Part shown: positions 27,682 to 36,405 of the stretch, piece by piece
Numbering within the stretch: position 1 is the stretch's first letter
How the letters are laid out: each line of letters starts with the position of its first letter
From: Paenibacillus polymyxa
GTDB lineage: Bacteria; Bacillota; Bacilli; Paenibacillales; Paenibacillaceae
Length of the DNA stretch: 64,000 nucleotides
Direction: 5' to 3'
Assembly: GCF_018614975.1 (NCBI RefSeq)
Contig: NZ_JAGGNR010000040.1
Coordinates: 39,697 to 103,696 of the forward strand
Notes under the pieces: model-generated
What the model was told of the DNA's origin: nothing
Databases searched by the model: none
Seen by the model: the letters and a program-made list of their open reading frames with translations, nothing else
Program-made: the position numbers and the translations under genes

Positions 27682-28083
27682 TTAACCGAAATGGACTCCC
27701 GATTGTAAAATGCAATTGGCATAAGGTGTGGCTTCACCTGTGCGGATAACAGCTTTCACCTGCCGTGTTAATGCTTTGAATTGTTCGTGGCTGACGGAAG
27801 CATCAATTGCTTCTACCCCAAATTTCTCTGTGATGAATTGCATGGCTACGGGATTGCCTTCGCGAATCTCTTCAGCCACAATGACTTTCTCAATGACCAT
27901 ATCTTCAGCAATCACTTCCACCACTTCGCGAAAACTTGGTGTTCCCAGTTTAAGGGCCAGATCGATTTTGAGTACCCCGTCTGGTACGGGTAGACCCGCA
28001 TCCGCAATTGCTATCATGTCCGTGTGGCCGAGATCAGACAGAATCTTGGAAATGTGACTATTCAGCATGCCGTTTTTCTTCAT
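27682..28083 (-). CDS. rbsD: D-ribose pyranase
   Basis: 133 residues. It converts beta-pyranose to beta-furanose forms of ribose, the form used by ribokinase. The N-terminal motif MKKNGMLNSHISKILSDLGHTDMIAIADAGLPVPDG carries the conserved His and Asp, and the C-terminus EATPYANCILQSGVHF carries the Tyr-Asn pair. Its ATG overlaps the rbsK stop (TAATG). Confidence 0.96.
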   Translation of the reverse strand: MKKNGMLNSHISKILSDLGHTDMIAIADAGLPVPDGVLKIDLALKLGTPSFREVVEVIAEDMVIEKVIVAEEIREGNPVAMQFITEKFGVEAIDASVSHEQFKALTRQVKAVIRTGEATPYANCILQSGVHFG

Positions 28084-28961
28084 TACAGACTCCCCTCCAC
28101 TTCATCACGCATTGGCATGCCGCCCTGTGCTCCGAACTTGGTCACGGACAACGATGCCGCCCGATTGGCGAAGCGTATGCTCTCTTGTAGCGGTTTACCT
28201 TCAGCCAAAGCGACTGCAAATGCGGCGTTGAACGTATCCCCTGCCCCAGTAGTATCAACAGCCTCCACTTTATAAGTTGGGACTAGAATTTCCTCTGTAC
28301 CATCAAAGTAACGTACACCTTTACTCCCCTCCGTAATGAATAACTTGTTCGGATATTGACGCAATGCCTGTGCCGGACTCATGCCCTGAAACAAAATCTC
28401 GGCTTCGTGCTCATTCGGCGTGATATATGCGGCGTTGTCGATCACTTCTTGCGGCAATGTTCTCGCCGGAGCAGGATTAAGCAGCAGCGGTGTTCCGAAT
28501 TCTGCACACAATGCACTTACATGAACAACTGTTTCCTCCGGGATTTCCTGCTGAATCAACACGATATCTGCATTTCGAATGACCTCAGCCGCCTCATCGA
28601 CATATGCAGGAGTGACTTCGCGATTTGCCGCTTCTACGACTACGATACTATTATCACCTTCTGCCAAAATGATATGAGCCGTTCCACTTTCTAAATGTGT
28701 AACCGGTTTCACATTTTGCGTATTTACAGCATTTGCTTTAAAGTTCTCCAAAATGTCTTCGCCGAAAGTATCGTCGCCTACTCGGCCGATCATCGCTACC
28801 TCGGCACCCAGTCGTGCAGCGGCAACAGCCTGGTTGGCTCCTTTGCCACCAGGAACTGTTTTGAAGCTATCGCCAAGAACGGTTTCCCCCGCTCCCGGCC
28901 GTCTTGACGAAGTAACAACCAGATCCATTGAACTGCTTCCAATTACACATATTTTAGCCAT
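28083..28961 (-). CDS. rbsK: Ribokinase
   Basis: 292 residues, PfkB family. It phosphorylates ribose at O5. Signature 1 is VPGGKGANQAVAAARLGAEVAMIGRVGDDTFG and signature 2 is VDTTGAGDTFNAAFAVAL with the catalytic Asp in GAGD. Its start overlaps the rbsR end by 8 bp. Confidence 0.96.
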   Translation of the reverse strand: MAKICVIGSSSMDLVVTSSRRPGAGETVLGDSFKTVPGGKGANQAVAAARLGAEVAMIGRVGDDTFGEDILENFKANAVNTQNVKPVTHLESGTAHIILAEGDNSIVVVEAANREVTPAYVDEAAEVIRNADIVLIQQEIPEETVVHVSALCAEFGTPLLLNPAPARTLPQEVIDNAAYITPNEHEAEILFQGMSPAQALRQYPNKLFITEGSKGVRYFDGTEEILVPTYKVEAVDTTGAGDTFNAAFAVALAEGKPLQESIRFANRAASLSVTKFGAQGGMPMRDEVEGSL

Positions 28962-29943
28962 CTGATCTCACCTTTCTCGTAGTGCCCCGTTCGATGAAAC
29001 TTACGGGCAACTGTATGTTTTTATTCTCTATTGCAGCTTGTTCCACAAGCTGGATAAGTAATCCCGCCGCTTCTCTTCCCATCTCGTATGCTGGCTGATG
29101 AATGGTGGACAATGCCGGCGATAACAGGCTGCTCATCGGAATATCATCGAAACCAATCACTTGTACGTCATCAGGAACCTTTCTTCCGATCCGTGATGCC
29201 TCATGCAGTACTGCCATGGCTGCGATGTCATTGCTGGCAATGACCCCGTCTGTGTCCGTATACTTCCTGAATAACTCTTCAGCCCATACACCTGCCTCGT
29301 TAATTGAAAATGAGGTCGTCTGAATTACCCGGTAGTCTAACCCAGCATCACGGATGATTTCAATTGCTCCTTCAAAGCGATCTTGAGCGGGTCTGATCTG
29401 TGACGGTCCCTGCATAACTGTGATCCGGCGACTGCCACGTTTGATAATCTCCCTTGCAGCTAGTCTTCCACCTTCCCTGCCATCCGCATACACAGATGGA
29501 CGATCAAGTGAAGTTCTGTCCAGAAACACAACGGGAATCTTCAGGTTTTCATATATTGAAGAATGAGGGTAGTTCGTTGAAGAGATCACACCGACCACGT
29601 TGTTCTGGATAAACGTCTGGATGTAATCCTGCTCCTTCCGTTCATCCTCATCACTATTTCCAAATATCAGTCTGTAATCCTGTTCCTGCATCCGGTCCTC
29701 TACACCGCGGGCCAACTGCGGGAAGTAAGGGTTGGCAATATCCGGCAACAACAGGCCAATCAGTTTGGATTTACGCTTATATAATGAGCGAGCCACTTCA
29801 TTTGGCGAAAAGTTAAGCGCCTTCACAGCATCTTCCACTTTCTTGCGTGTGTCTGCATGAACATAACCTCTATCATTTATGACTCTGGATACGGTGGCAA
29901 CAGATACGCCAGCCAGTTGAGCTACGTCTTTAATTGTTGTCAT
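28954..29943 (-). CDS. rbsR: LacI-family repressor of the ribose operon
   Basis: 329 residues. LacI headpiece TTIKDVAQLAGVSVATVSRVINDRGYVHADTRKKVEDAVKALNFSPNEVARSL, then a ribose-type sensor domain ending DIPMSSLLSPALSTIHQPAYEMGREAAGLL. First gene of rbsRKDACB as in B. subtilis, with a palindromic operator immediately upstream, so it represses its own operon until ribose is present. Confidence 0.94.
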   Translation of the reverse strand: MTTIKDVAQLAGVSVATVSRVINDRGYVHADTRKKVEDAVKALNFSPNEVARSLYKRKSKLIGLLLPDIANPYFPQLARGVEDRMQEQDYRLIFGNSDEDERKEQDYIQTFIQNNVVGVISSTNYPHSSIYENLKIPVVFLDRTSLDRPSVYADGREGGRLAAREIIKRGSRRITVMQGPSQIRPAQDRFEGAIEIIRDAGLDYRVIQTTSFSINEAGVWAEELFRKYTDTDGVIASNDIAAMAVLHEASRIGRKVPDDVQVIGFDDIPMSSLLSPALSTIHQPAYEMGREAAGLLIQLVEQAAIENKNIQLPVSFIERGTTRKVRSDG

Positions 29944-29961
29944 GAGCTGCTCTCCTCTATG

Positions 29962-29975
29962 TGTAACCGGTTACA
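29962..29975. promoter_or_regulatory. RbsR operator / cre overlapping the rbs transcription start
   Basis: TGTAACCGGTTACA, a perfect 14-bp palindrome, fits both LacI-type operators and the cre consensus TGWNANCGNTNWCA. It lies just downstream of the -10 box, ideal for repression by RbsR, CcpA or both. Confidence 0.85.
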
Positions 29976-29981
29976 GACATT

Positions 29982-30010
29982 AAATTATCATATTATTTTC
30001 ACTTTGACAA
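29982..30010 (-). promoter_or_regulatory. SigA-type promoter of rbsRKDACB
   Basis: Minus-strand -35 TTGTCA (30005-30010), 17-bp spacer, -10 TAATTT (29982-29987), directly followed by the operator. Confidence 0.7.
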
Positions 30011-30224
30011 GCGTTTTTATTCTGGAAATTTCTCCAAGTCTATTGGAAAATGCACTAAAACCCACGCCAATCAAGCCTCATGACCCGTTCTTTTTTCTGT
30101 TTGATCCACCTGAAGAACGGTTCATAAATTTATGATACAAGAAGTGGCGATATGTGATATGGTCAGTGAGGATATTAGATTCGTACATAATATATGTGCA
30201 AGAAATGCGAGGAGAAGATCGAAA

Positions 30225-31193
30225 GTGATAGAGAGAAATACCCTTCAGAAACCGAGTAAATTTAGTGATCCCATTTTTGTTATGCTCGTGGCAAGCCTGT
30301 GTTGCTTGTTATGGGGAAGCGCGTACCCATCCATTAAACTTGGATATATCGCGTTTAACATTCTGCCGGAAGATATTGCTTCCAAGTATGTATTTGCCGG
30401 ATACCGATTTACACTGGCAGGCATGCTGCTCTTGCTCCTGTCTCGTATCGTTAGAAAACAGAAGCTCCAATTAACCATGCCTCAGTGGACAGGCCTCATC
30501 ATGTTAGGTATACTGCAAACGGGTTTGCAATATATGTTTTTCTACGTTGGCGTAGCCAATACGACAGGTGTCAAAGGCTCTATTATGAACGCAACTACGA
30601 CCTTTTTCAGTGTTGTTCTGGCTCATTTCATCTACAAGAACGACAAATTAAGCAGAAATAAAATCGTTGGCTGCTTGCTTGGATTCGTTGGCGTAATCAT
30701 CGTAAACTTCCATACGGATCTGCTTGCTTTTTCCTTTTCATTCACAGGCGAAGGCTTCGTTATTATAGCGGCACTTGTTTTTTCCGTTACAGCCCTTTAC
30801 GCAAAACGTCTCACCGCTACGATCGATGTTCTGATCATAACAGGTGTCAGCTTATTCGTCGGGGGACTGGTACTTACAATGTTGGGTCTATCACTTGGCG
30901 GTCGGGTCACCCATTTCACCTTGGAATCCACCAGTAACTTAATCTACCTCGCTTTGCTGTCATCTGTCGCATTTTGTCTATGGAATATGCTTCTCAAGTA
31001 CAACAAGGTCGGAAGAGTGTCTGTCTACAACTTCCTAATCCCTGTGTTTGGAGCTTTATTATCAGCGTTATTCCTGGGGGAAACGATCTTGGAACTGAAA
31101 AATCTGGCTGCATTACTGTTCGTGTCGGTTGGCATTTATTTAGTCAATCGTGTACGTTCTGTGCAAAGTTCTAATAACAATCCAATGAAATAG
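30225..31193 (+). CDS. EamA/DMT-family transporter (exporter)
   Basis: 322 residues with about ten hydrophobic helices in two EamA repeats (SLCCLLWGSAYPSIKLGY and FVIIAALVFSVTALYAKRL). The ends VYNFLIPVFGALLSALFLGETI and LVNRVRS are typical. Such proteins export amino acids or other metabolites; the substrate is unknown here. The start is GTG at 30225, nine bases after AGGAGA; the open frame to 30132 lacks a good site. Monocistronic. Confidence 0.88.
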   Translation: MIERNTLQKPSKFSDPIFVMLVASLCCLLWGSAYPSIKLGYIAFNILPEDIASKYVFAGYRFTLAGMLLLLLSRIVRKQKLQLTMPQWTGLIMLGILQTGLQYMFFYVGVANTTGVKGSIMNATTTFFSVVLAHFIYKNDKLSRNKIVGCLLGFVGVIIVNFHTDLLAFSFSFTGEGFVIIAALVFSVTALYAKRLTATIDVLIITGVSLFVGGLVLTMLGLSLGGRVTHFTLESTSNLIYLALLSSVAFCLWNMLLKYNKVGRVSVYNFLIPVFGALLSALFLGETILELKNLAALLFVSVGIYLVNRVRSVQSSNNNPMK

Positions 31194-31225
31194 ATTACGC
31201 GTCCACTTCCATGGATAACAAAAAA

Positions 31226-31267
31226 GGGGCTGTCCCATAAGTCATAAAAATGGCTAGGGACAGCCCC
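31226..31267. terminator. Bidirectional terminator between convergent genes
   Basis: GGGGCTGTCCC ... GGGACAGCCCC, 11-bp perfect stem preceded by AAAAAA and followed by CTT. Serves the EamA gene and the converging serine hydrolase. Confidence 0.85.
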
Positions 31268-31295
31268 CTTCAAGTAAATACGAATACAATATGAT

Positions 31296-32429
31296 TTACA
31301 TACAGGAATACACGACATTACGTAAACGTCGTTGAACGTATGGTTCCTGACTGTTTAGCAAGTGCTGTGCATACATGACTGTAAGCTCTGAATCTGGATC
31401 AATAATAGCCATACACCCCGCTGCGCCGCTCCACCCAAACTCACCAAGGGGGCTAAGTGAACCACTGCCTGCTTTGGAGATATGAGTACGGACACCCAGT
31501 CCATAGCCGTATCCATACATATGATCCCAGGAATAATCACCGCGGGTCATCTCGTTCAGGTGATCCGTTCGCATCAGTTCCACTGAAGCTTGTGACAGAA
31601 TGCGTACGCCTTCAGGACTTGTACCACGCCCAGTAAGCGCGTTCAGAAACAGTGCATAATCGCTAACGGTTGATAGCAACCCTGCACCGCCGCTCTCCAG
31701 CTCCGTACCCACACGGAATCCATTACCATCCAGACGGACAGCCTTCTCAAGCTCATCATTATAAGCATATTGCGGAATCAGACGTGTCTGCTGCTCATCG
31801 TTCAGATTAAACGCTGTATCGTTCATACCAAGTGGTCCGGTGATTTCGTCTCGCAGATACATACCAAAACTTTTGCCACTTACCACTTCCACTAAGGCTC
31901 CCAGCACATCATGACACATACTGTAATTCCAGTGTGTCCCTGGTTCAAACAGCAACGGTTCTTTCGCAAGTGCTCTCGCGAAATCGCGTGTCGGCAAGGT
32001 TCCGTTGGTGCTTTTTACAGCTTCCTGAATGCTTGGAGAACCTATATCATAGGAGAACCCGGCAGTCATAGTGAACAAATCACGTACGGTAATGGCTCTT
32101 GTTGCCTTTTCGAGTCGGATCTCCCCATTAGCCATCGTTTTCTTTACCGTCATATCAGCATACTCCGGGAGATAATCGGACAGCGGATCACTTAACAGCA
32201 TTGCCCCTTTCTCCACCAGTTGCAGCCCTGCCACGCAAGTCATAATTTTGGTCATGGAGTAGAGATTGAAGATTGCTCCATTCGTGATGGGCGTTTGCTC
32301 TTCTAGATTAGCGTAGCCGCTACGGTAACGGAAAACGGGTTCATTTTGATGAATGACCAATACTTCTGCCCACGGAACACGCCAGGATGTAATGCGGTCG
32401 ATAAATGAAGCAAGTGGTTTAAAGTCCAT
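31296..32429 (-). CDS. Serine hydrolase, EstB-like (beta-lactamase fold)
   Basis: 377 residues with no signal peptide, so cytoplasmic. The nucleophile is in FNLYSMTKIMTC (SxxK) and the Tyr motif in YSMCHDVLGALVEVVSGKSFG, which matches EstB-type esterases rather than the YSN of true beta-lactamases. The C-terminal GEFGWSGAAGCMAIIDP resembles the WGG-type loop of EstB. Probable carboxylesterase or D-aminopeptidase; substrate unknown. Confidence 0.87.
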   Translation of the reverse strand: MDFKPLASFIDRITSWRVPWAEVLVIHQNEPVFRYRSGYANLEEQTPITNGAIFNLYSMTKIMTCVAGLQLVEKGAMLLSDPLSDYLPEYADMTVKKTMANGEIRLEKATRAITVRDLFTMTAGFSYDIGSPSIQEAVKSTNGTLPTRDFARALAKEPLLFEPGTHWNYSMCHDVLGALVEVVSGKSFGMYLRDEITGPLGMNDTAFNLNDEQQTRLIPQYAYNDELEKAVRLDGNGFRVGTELESGGAGLLSTVSDYALFLNALTGRGTSPEGVRILSQASVELMRTDHLNEMTRGDYSWDHMYGYGYGLGVRTHISKAGSGSLSPLGEFGWSGAAGCMAIIDPDSELTVMYAQHLLNSQEPYVQRRLRNVVYSCM

Positions 32430-32610
32430 GTTTTCCCGTCCTTTTATGTATTATCGTTGATCAAGGTGGATGTTCTCTATGGTTTATCCCATAATCCACA
32501 TACTACTAATATACGACCATTCTCTTGTGATGACCACCATCAATCTTACGCCTCTTAGACACTTTTGATCTTCTCTGTTTGTCTCTTCTCAGCTACTCTC
32601 CTGTTACATT

Positions 32611-32653
32611 TTGTTTACATGTTGATCAAACTTTAGCGACATCTTGCCGTTAC
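32611..32653 (+). promoter_or_regulatory. Shared envelope element, copy A (ECF-type promoter candidate)
   Basis: The 33-bp core runs 32611-32643: TTGTTTACAT, then GTTGATCAAAC, then TTTAGCGACATC. Read as an ECF promoter, AAAC (32628-32631) is the -35 and, after exactly 16 bases, CGTTAC (32648-32653) the -10. It lies about 70 bp before the DUF418-like gene. Near-identical cores occur at 36242-36274 and 43473-43505. Confidence 0.6.
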
Positions 32654-32724
32654 TGTGGAAAGTGTGGAATGGATAAGAACATCTGTTATTCGCCGCTATA
32701 CGACATGTTGAGGAGGAACAAGAA

Positions 32725-33939
32725 TTGTCAGTTCAATCGCAATCGCCGGATGAATCCGGAAATGACAATGAAAAGCTAGCAGACAACAACGAAACCGTTC
32801 AACGAAAGAGGTCTGCTCAGGAGAAAAAGACACAAGGTAAAACGTTAGGATCGGGACGCCTTATGGCCCTCGATGCCGTGAGAGGTCTGGCTGTAATCGG
32901 CATGTTTCTACAACACTTTGCAGTATCAAATGAGAGAACTGCATTCGTAGCCGGGAATACAACGCTGTTATTTGTTCTCTGTGGAGGTATTTCTTACTCG
33001 ATTATGGCTCAACGAATGAAGGAGCGTGGAACAGATGCATCTATTTTTCGATCAAAGATGCTTGCTCGTGCAGTATTTGTGGATGTAATCGGATATTTGC
33101 TAATTATGCTAAATACCCCTTATGGCATCATCTTACCTGCTTACGCTGCCATGTTTGTATTCGGATTGGTGCTAGTTCACCGCTCGACTCGCGTACTTGT
33201 GTACACCACAGTTGCCCTATTACTGCTGGCTCCGCCACTCATGATTCTCGGGATGAGTTACTTATCTGGAGCATATCTTCTCAAAGATATTGCTGGTGGT
33301 CCGATGTCTGCTCTCGCACTTGCTCCTGCTTTCGTTGCAGGAATGACTATTGCGCGTTTCAATTTAACCAGTAAGCGAATCGCAATGACACTGGCAATCG
33401 CCGGTTTCATTATGTTAGTCATCGGTAAGTTACTTGGGACTTATGTTCTCCCGGACCTTACTATTTCCTTCGAGTCGTGGCTTGTTAGCATTTCGGATTT
33501 AAGCCAGACTCCACCTGACGAATATGCAATCTGGCCACTTAATATAACGCCGCCACAAATGTGGCACATGCTCCTACAGACAGCTCCGCATACGGCTTCC
33601 ACGTTCCAAACACTTAATGGACTTGGACTTGCATTCTTGGTATTAGGACTTGCATTCCTGATTCCAAGAAAAATAAGCGTTCTGTTAACTCCTTTTGCAG
33701 CAGTCGGGCGTGTCGCCCTCACGATGTACGCTGCTCAATTCGTCATTGTGTGGGTGCTGACAATCTTGGGAATTGATTATGATTTAAGTTGGATTCCACT
33801 TAATGATGTACTCGTTATGTTCATCACACTTCTGATCGGCTCTATCATTGCTCGTATGCCCAATGGTCCGCTTGAGTCAATGATGCGACGCTTCGACCGG
33901 ATTTTCAGTTCCTTCGGTCCCACATCGACCTCCAAATAA
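32725..33939 (+). CDS. DUF418-like multispanning membrane protein
   Basis: 404 residues. After a polar 45-residue N-terminus rich in Glu, Asn and Lys, about ten membrane helices begin with the family motif ALDAVRGLAVIGMFLQHFAV. The final third FAAVGRVALTMYAAQFVIVWVLTILG is typical of DUF418 and related acyltransferase-like families (heparan-alpha-glucosaminide acetyltransferase fold). The start is TTG at 32725 after GAGGAGG. It probably modifies an envelope polymer, but its reaction is unknown. It shares an upstream element with the PBP and acyltransferase genes nearby. Confidence 0.82.
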   Translation: MSVQSQSPDESGNDNEKLADNNETVQRKRSAQEKKTQGKTLGSGRLMALDAVRGLAVIGMFLQHFAVSNERTAFVAGNTTLLFVLCGGISYSIMAQRMKERGTDASIFRSKMLARAVFVDVIGYLLIMLNTPYGIILPAYAAMFVFGLVLVHRSTRVLVYTTVALLLLAPPLMILGMSYLSGAYLLKDIAGGPMSALALAPAFVAGMTIARFNLTSKRIAMTLAIAGFIMLVIGKLLGTYVLPDLTISFESWLVSISDLSQTPPDEYAIWPLNITPPQMWHMLLQTAPHTASTFQTLNGLGLAFLVLGLAFLIPRKISVLLTPFAAVGRVALTMYAAQFVIVWVLTILGIDYDLSWIPLNDVLVMFITLLIGSIIARMPNGPLESMMRRFDRIFSSFGPTSTSK

Positions 33940-33969
33940 AAGTCTGATGAATTGAACATGCTTCTAACG

Positions 33970-33999
33970 AAAGAGTCCACCCTCTCGGGTGGGCTCTTT
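33970..33999 (+). terminator. Terminator of the DUF418-like gene
   Basis: 13-bp stem, AAAGAGTCCACCC against GGGTGGGCTCTTT with one T-G pair and loop TCTC. The wobble is favourable only in plus-strand RNA. Confidence 0.8.
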
Positions 34000-34089
34000 A
34001 GAGCTTTTATATCATGGTTAGTCCATCAGCCTCAATTTCAGCCATGTCCAGAACGGACTTGATCCGTTTCTTATCAGGCGTTATTACAA

Positions 34090-34127
34090 AAATGCGACAT
34101 CTCAGTATTGTATAAGATGTCGCATTT
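34090..34127 (-). terminator. Terminator of the PBP gene
   Basis: Perfect 13-bp stem AAATGCGACATCT/AGATGTCGCATTT with a T-rich tail on the minus side, 17 bp past the PBP stop. Confidence 0.8.
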
Positions 34128-34143
34128 ATTCTTGTTTTTTCGC

Positions 34144-36177
34144 TTATTCACTCTTTAAATCATCGTTAGCAGTTTTCTTAACGTCTTTCTTAGGTACAAG
34201 ACCATATTCCTGATCATACTCGTCGAATATGACACGGGCTATAGGTGCTGCACTGGTTGATCCGAAGCCGCCTTCAGGTATAACCACCGCTACAGCCAGC
34301 TTTGGATTTTCACGAGGAGCGAAAGCAATAAACACTCCGTTATCAACTGCCTTACCACCAATCAACTGTGTAGAAGTTCCTGTTTTCCGAGCAAAATCAT
34401 AAGCGAATCCATTGAAAGACGATACTTCTGTGGACATGCCTCGTTGCACTTCGTCCCAGTATTCATCCTTGAATTTGACTTGATCCAGTACCTTTGGTTG
34501 TACTCTCTCTATAACATTGCCTTTGGAATCACGAATTTCGGAGACTAGATGGGGTTCCATGCGCTCTCCTCTATTAGCTAGCATGGTTGCGTATTGTGCC
34601 AGCTGTAATGTCGTATATTTCCCTTGTTGTCCAAAGGAAGCATATGCTAGGCGTGTCAGAGAACTCTCCTGGTCATTCATATACTCACGATACCCAAGAT
34701 ATTCGTTAGGTAAATCAACTCCGGTAGACACACCAAGCCCGAATTGTTTCATGTACGTATCCCATACATCGATTCCTTTATTGCTATATTTCTGATATAG
34801 TTTTTTACCGATCTCATCGATCATAAATGGGTTTGAAGATTGGCGAATGGCATCTCGTGGACGTAAAACCCCGTATACGTGTCCTCCAGCGTTCTGTACC
34901 TTACGGTTGTCCCCACCAAACGTTGTATATCCTTTATCGCTATAATACGTGTTTGCGTTGAAGAAACCTTCTTTGAACCCAATAAGCACGCTGAGAGGTT
35001 TAATTGTGGAACCTAGCAAAACAACAGATTCTGCACGTTTGTTCGAATTATCCTGTGGGAAAGCTCTAATCGTCCCATTCTGATAAATATATTTAAGATC
35101 ATCATATTGATCCTCCGTGATACTGCCCGTTCTCCAGATATTCGTATCGTAATCGGGCAGGCTTGCCATGGCTACGATCTTCCCTGTTTCTACTTCCATT
35201 GCAACCGCAAAACCAGTTTTGGCATTTGGATGAAGTTTGCCTGAAACAGGATTACCATGAAGCCACTTTAACTGGTCCGTAATTGCCTGCTCTGTTTTAA
35301 GCTGAATTTTTTTGTTAATTGTCGTAAACAGGTCATAACCTTTCTTTGGCGGACTTGAACCAGGAACACCTTCTGGAAGATTACGCAGGTTTACGTTGAC
35401 TGAACTATATCCATTTTTCCCACGCAGGATATCCTGGTACTGAAGTTCCAGTCCATCAACTCCAACAAATTCATTCTCAACATATTTTAAGCCAGGATCT
35501 ATTTTCTGTTTATTCTCTTCATCAATCTCCTTATACTTCTTTAGCGTTTTTGAGCTTTTGAACTTTCTCATGTATCCAATTGCTTGTACTGCAACTGTAT
35601 CAGTGTCATAATATCGAACACTTTCTTCGACGATCTGAATACCCTTGAATTCATCTTTGTGCTGTAAAAAATAAGCTACTTCCTTATCTGAAAGGTCACT
35701 CTTGATCAGGCGTGGAGTATAACCATTCATTTTTTGATAGTTCAAATCCATTGCTTCAATAATTTCATCTATAGATATAGAAATTGAATCTTTTGTCTTA
35801 TATTTTTCAAGCACACTATGGATCCGTTTCGCCAAGTCTTTCGCTTCATCAACATCAGGATTGGGCTTGTTCTTTACGTCCGCATAGTTTTTGTACAGAG
35901 TCAGATAAAGCGTTTGAATCGGTTTGGAATAGGCTAGCTTCACTTCACCGGTAGCATCATAGATGGTACCTCTTACGGATGAGAGCGGTACAACTTTGGT
36001 AAGATTGTTTTCTTCCAGTTTACTTAGTTCAGGTCCTAGCACGAATTGCACATGAGCCAATCGTAAAATAATAACCGCAAATATAATAAAAGAGGCAAAG
36101 AAAAATACGTTCATCCGATAAATTAAGCGTCGTTTCTCCGAGATCTCTTCCTTTTTGTTGTGATCTTCACTGTCCAT
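34144..36177 (-). CDS. Class B penicillin-binding protein (transpeptidase)
   Basis: 677 residues. One N-terminal membrane anchor (NVFFFASFIIFAVIILRLAHVQF) and the PBP dimer domain opening VVPLSSVRGTIYDATGEV precede the transpeptidase domain. Active-site motifs are STIK in VLLGSTIKPL (near residue 390), SSN in IRQSSNPFM (about 445) and KTGTS in ARKTGTST (about 595). It cross-links peptidoglycan outside the membrane and resembles PbpA/PbpH elongation PBPs. The ATG at 36177 follows GAGAGG. No RodA-like partner is adjacent. It carries the shared upstream element, copy B. Confidence 0.92.
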   Translation of the reverse strand: MDSEDHNKKEEISEKRRLIYRMNVFFFASFIIFAVIILRLAHVQFVLGPELSKLEENNLTKVVPLSSVRGTIYDATGEVKLAYSKPIQTLYLTLYKNYADVKNKPNPDVDEAKDLAKRIHSVLEKYKTKDSISISIDEIIEAMDLNYQKMNGYTPRLIKSDLSDKEVAYFLQHKDEFKGIQIVEESVRYYDTDTVAVQAIGYMRKFKSSKTLKKYKEIDEENKQKIDPGLKYVENEFVGVDGLELQYQDILRGKNGYSSVNVNLRNLPEGVPGSSPPKKGYDLFTTINKKIQLKTEQAITDQLKWLHGNPVSGKLHPNAKTGFAVAMEVETGKIVAMASLPDYDTNIWRTGSITEDQYDDLKYIYQNGTIRAFPQDNSNKRAESVVLLGSTIKPLSVLIGFKEGFFNANTYYSDKGYTTFGGDNRKVQNAGGHVYGVLRPRDAIRQSSNPFMIDEIGKKLYQKYSNKGIDVWDTYMKQFGLGVSTGVDLPNEYLGYREYMNDQESSLTRLAYASFGQQGKYTTLQLAQYATMLANRGERMEPHLVSEIRDSKGNVIERVQPKVLDQVKFKDEYWDEVQRGMSTEVSSFNGFAYDFARKTGTSTQLIGGKAVDNGVFIAFAPRENPKLAVAVVIPEGGFGSTSAAPIARVIFDEYDQEYGLVPKKDVKKTANDDLKSE

Positions 36178-36200
36178 TTCTGTACCTCTCTCATTCTTTT

Positions 36201-36285
36201 TTTGTATATGGCTTATATCTCTTATAAAAATATAATCAATGGATGTCGCGAAAGTTTGATGACGATGTAAACAACTTGTCACAAC
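36201..36285 (-). promoter_or_regulatory. Shared envelope element, copy B (PBP promoter region)
   Basis: The core is 36242-36274 (minus strand TTGTTTACAT, CGTCATCAAAC, TTTCGCGACATC). AAAC is followed after 16 bases by GATTAT as a possible -10. Similarity to copy C extends well beyond the core in both directions (TTGTGACAA before it, TGATTATATT and GAGATATA after it), so B and C look like a duplicated promoter region. Confidence 0.6.
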
Positions 36286-36365
36286 AGATACCTCTCTTTT
36301 TGTGACTTGGAAAACACCTGTAATATGGGTCAGTTCCGTAATAAAGGTGTTTAAAAACTCACGAA

Positions 36366-36393
36366 AAACCCCACTCGAATTCGAATGGGGGTT
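36366..36393 (-). terminator. Terminator of the M14 peptidase gene
   Basis: Minus-strand CCCCATTC...GAGTGGGG hairpin followed by TTTTT, 13 bp past the stop. A second weaker stem, AAACACCT/AGGTGTTT, lies at 36312-36352. Confidence 0.75.
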
Positions 36394-36405
36394 ACATTTT
36401 TGTGT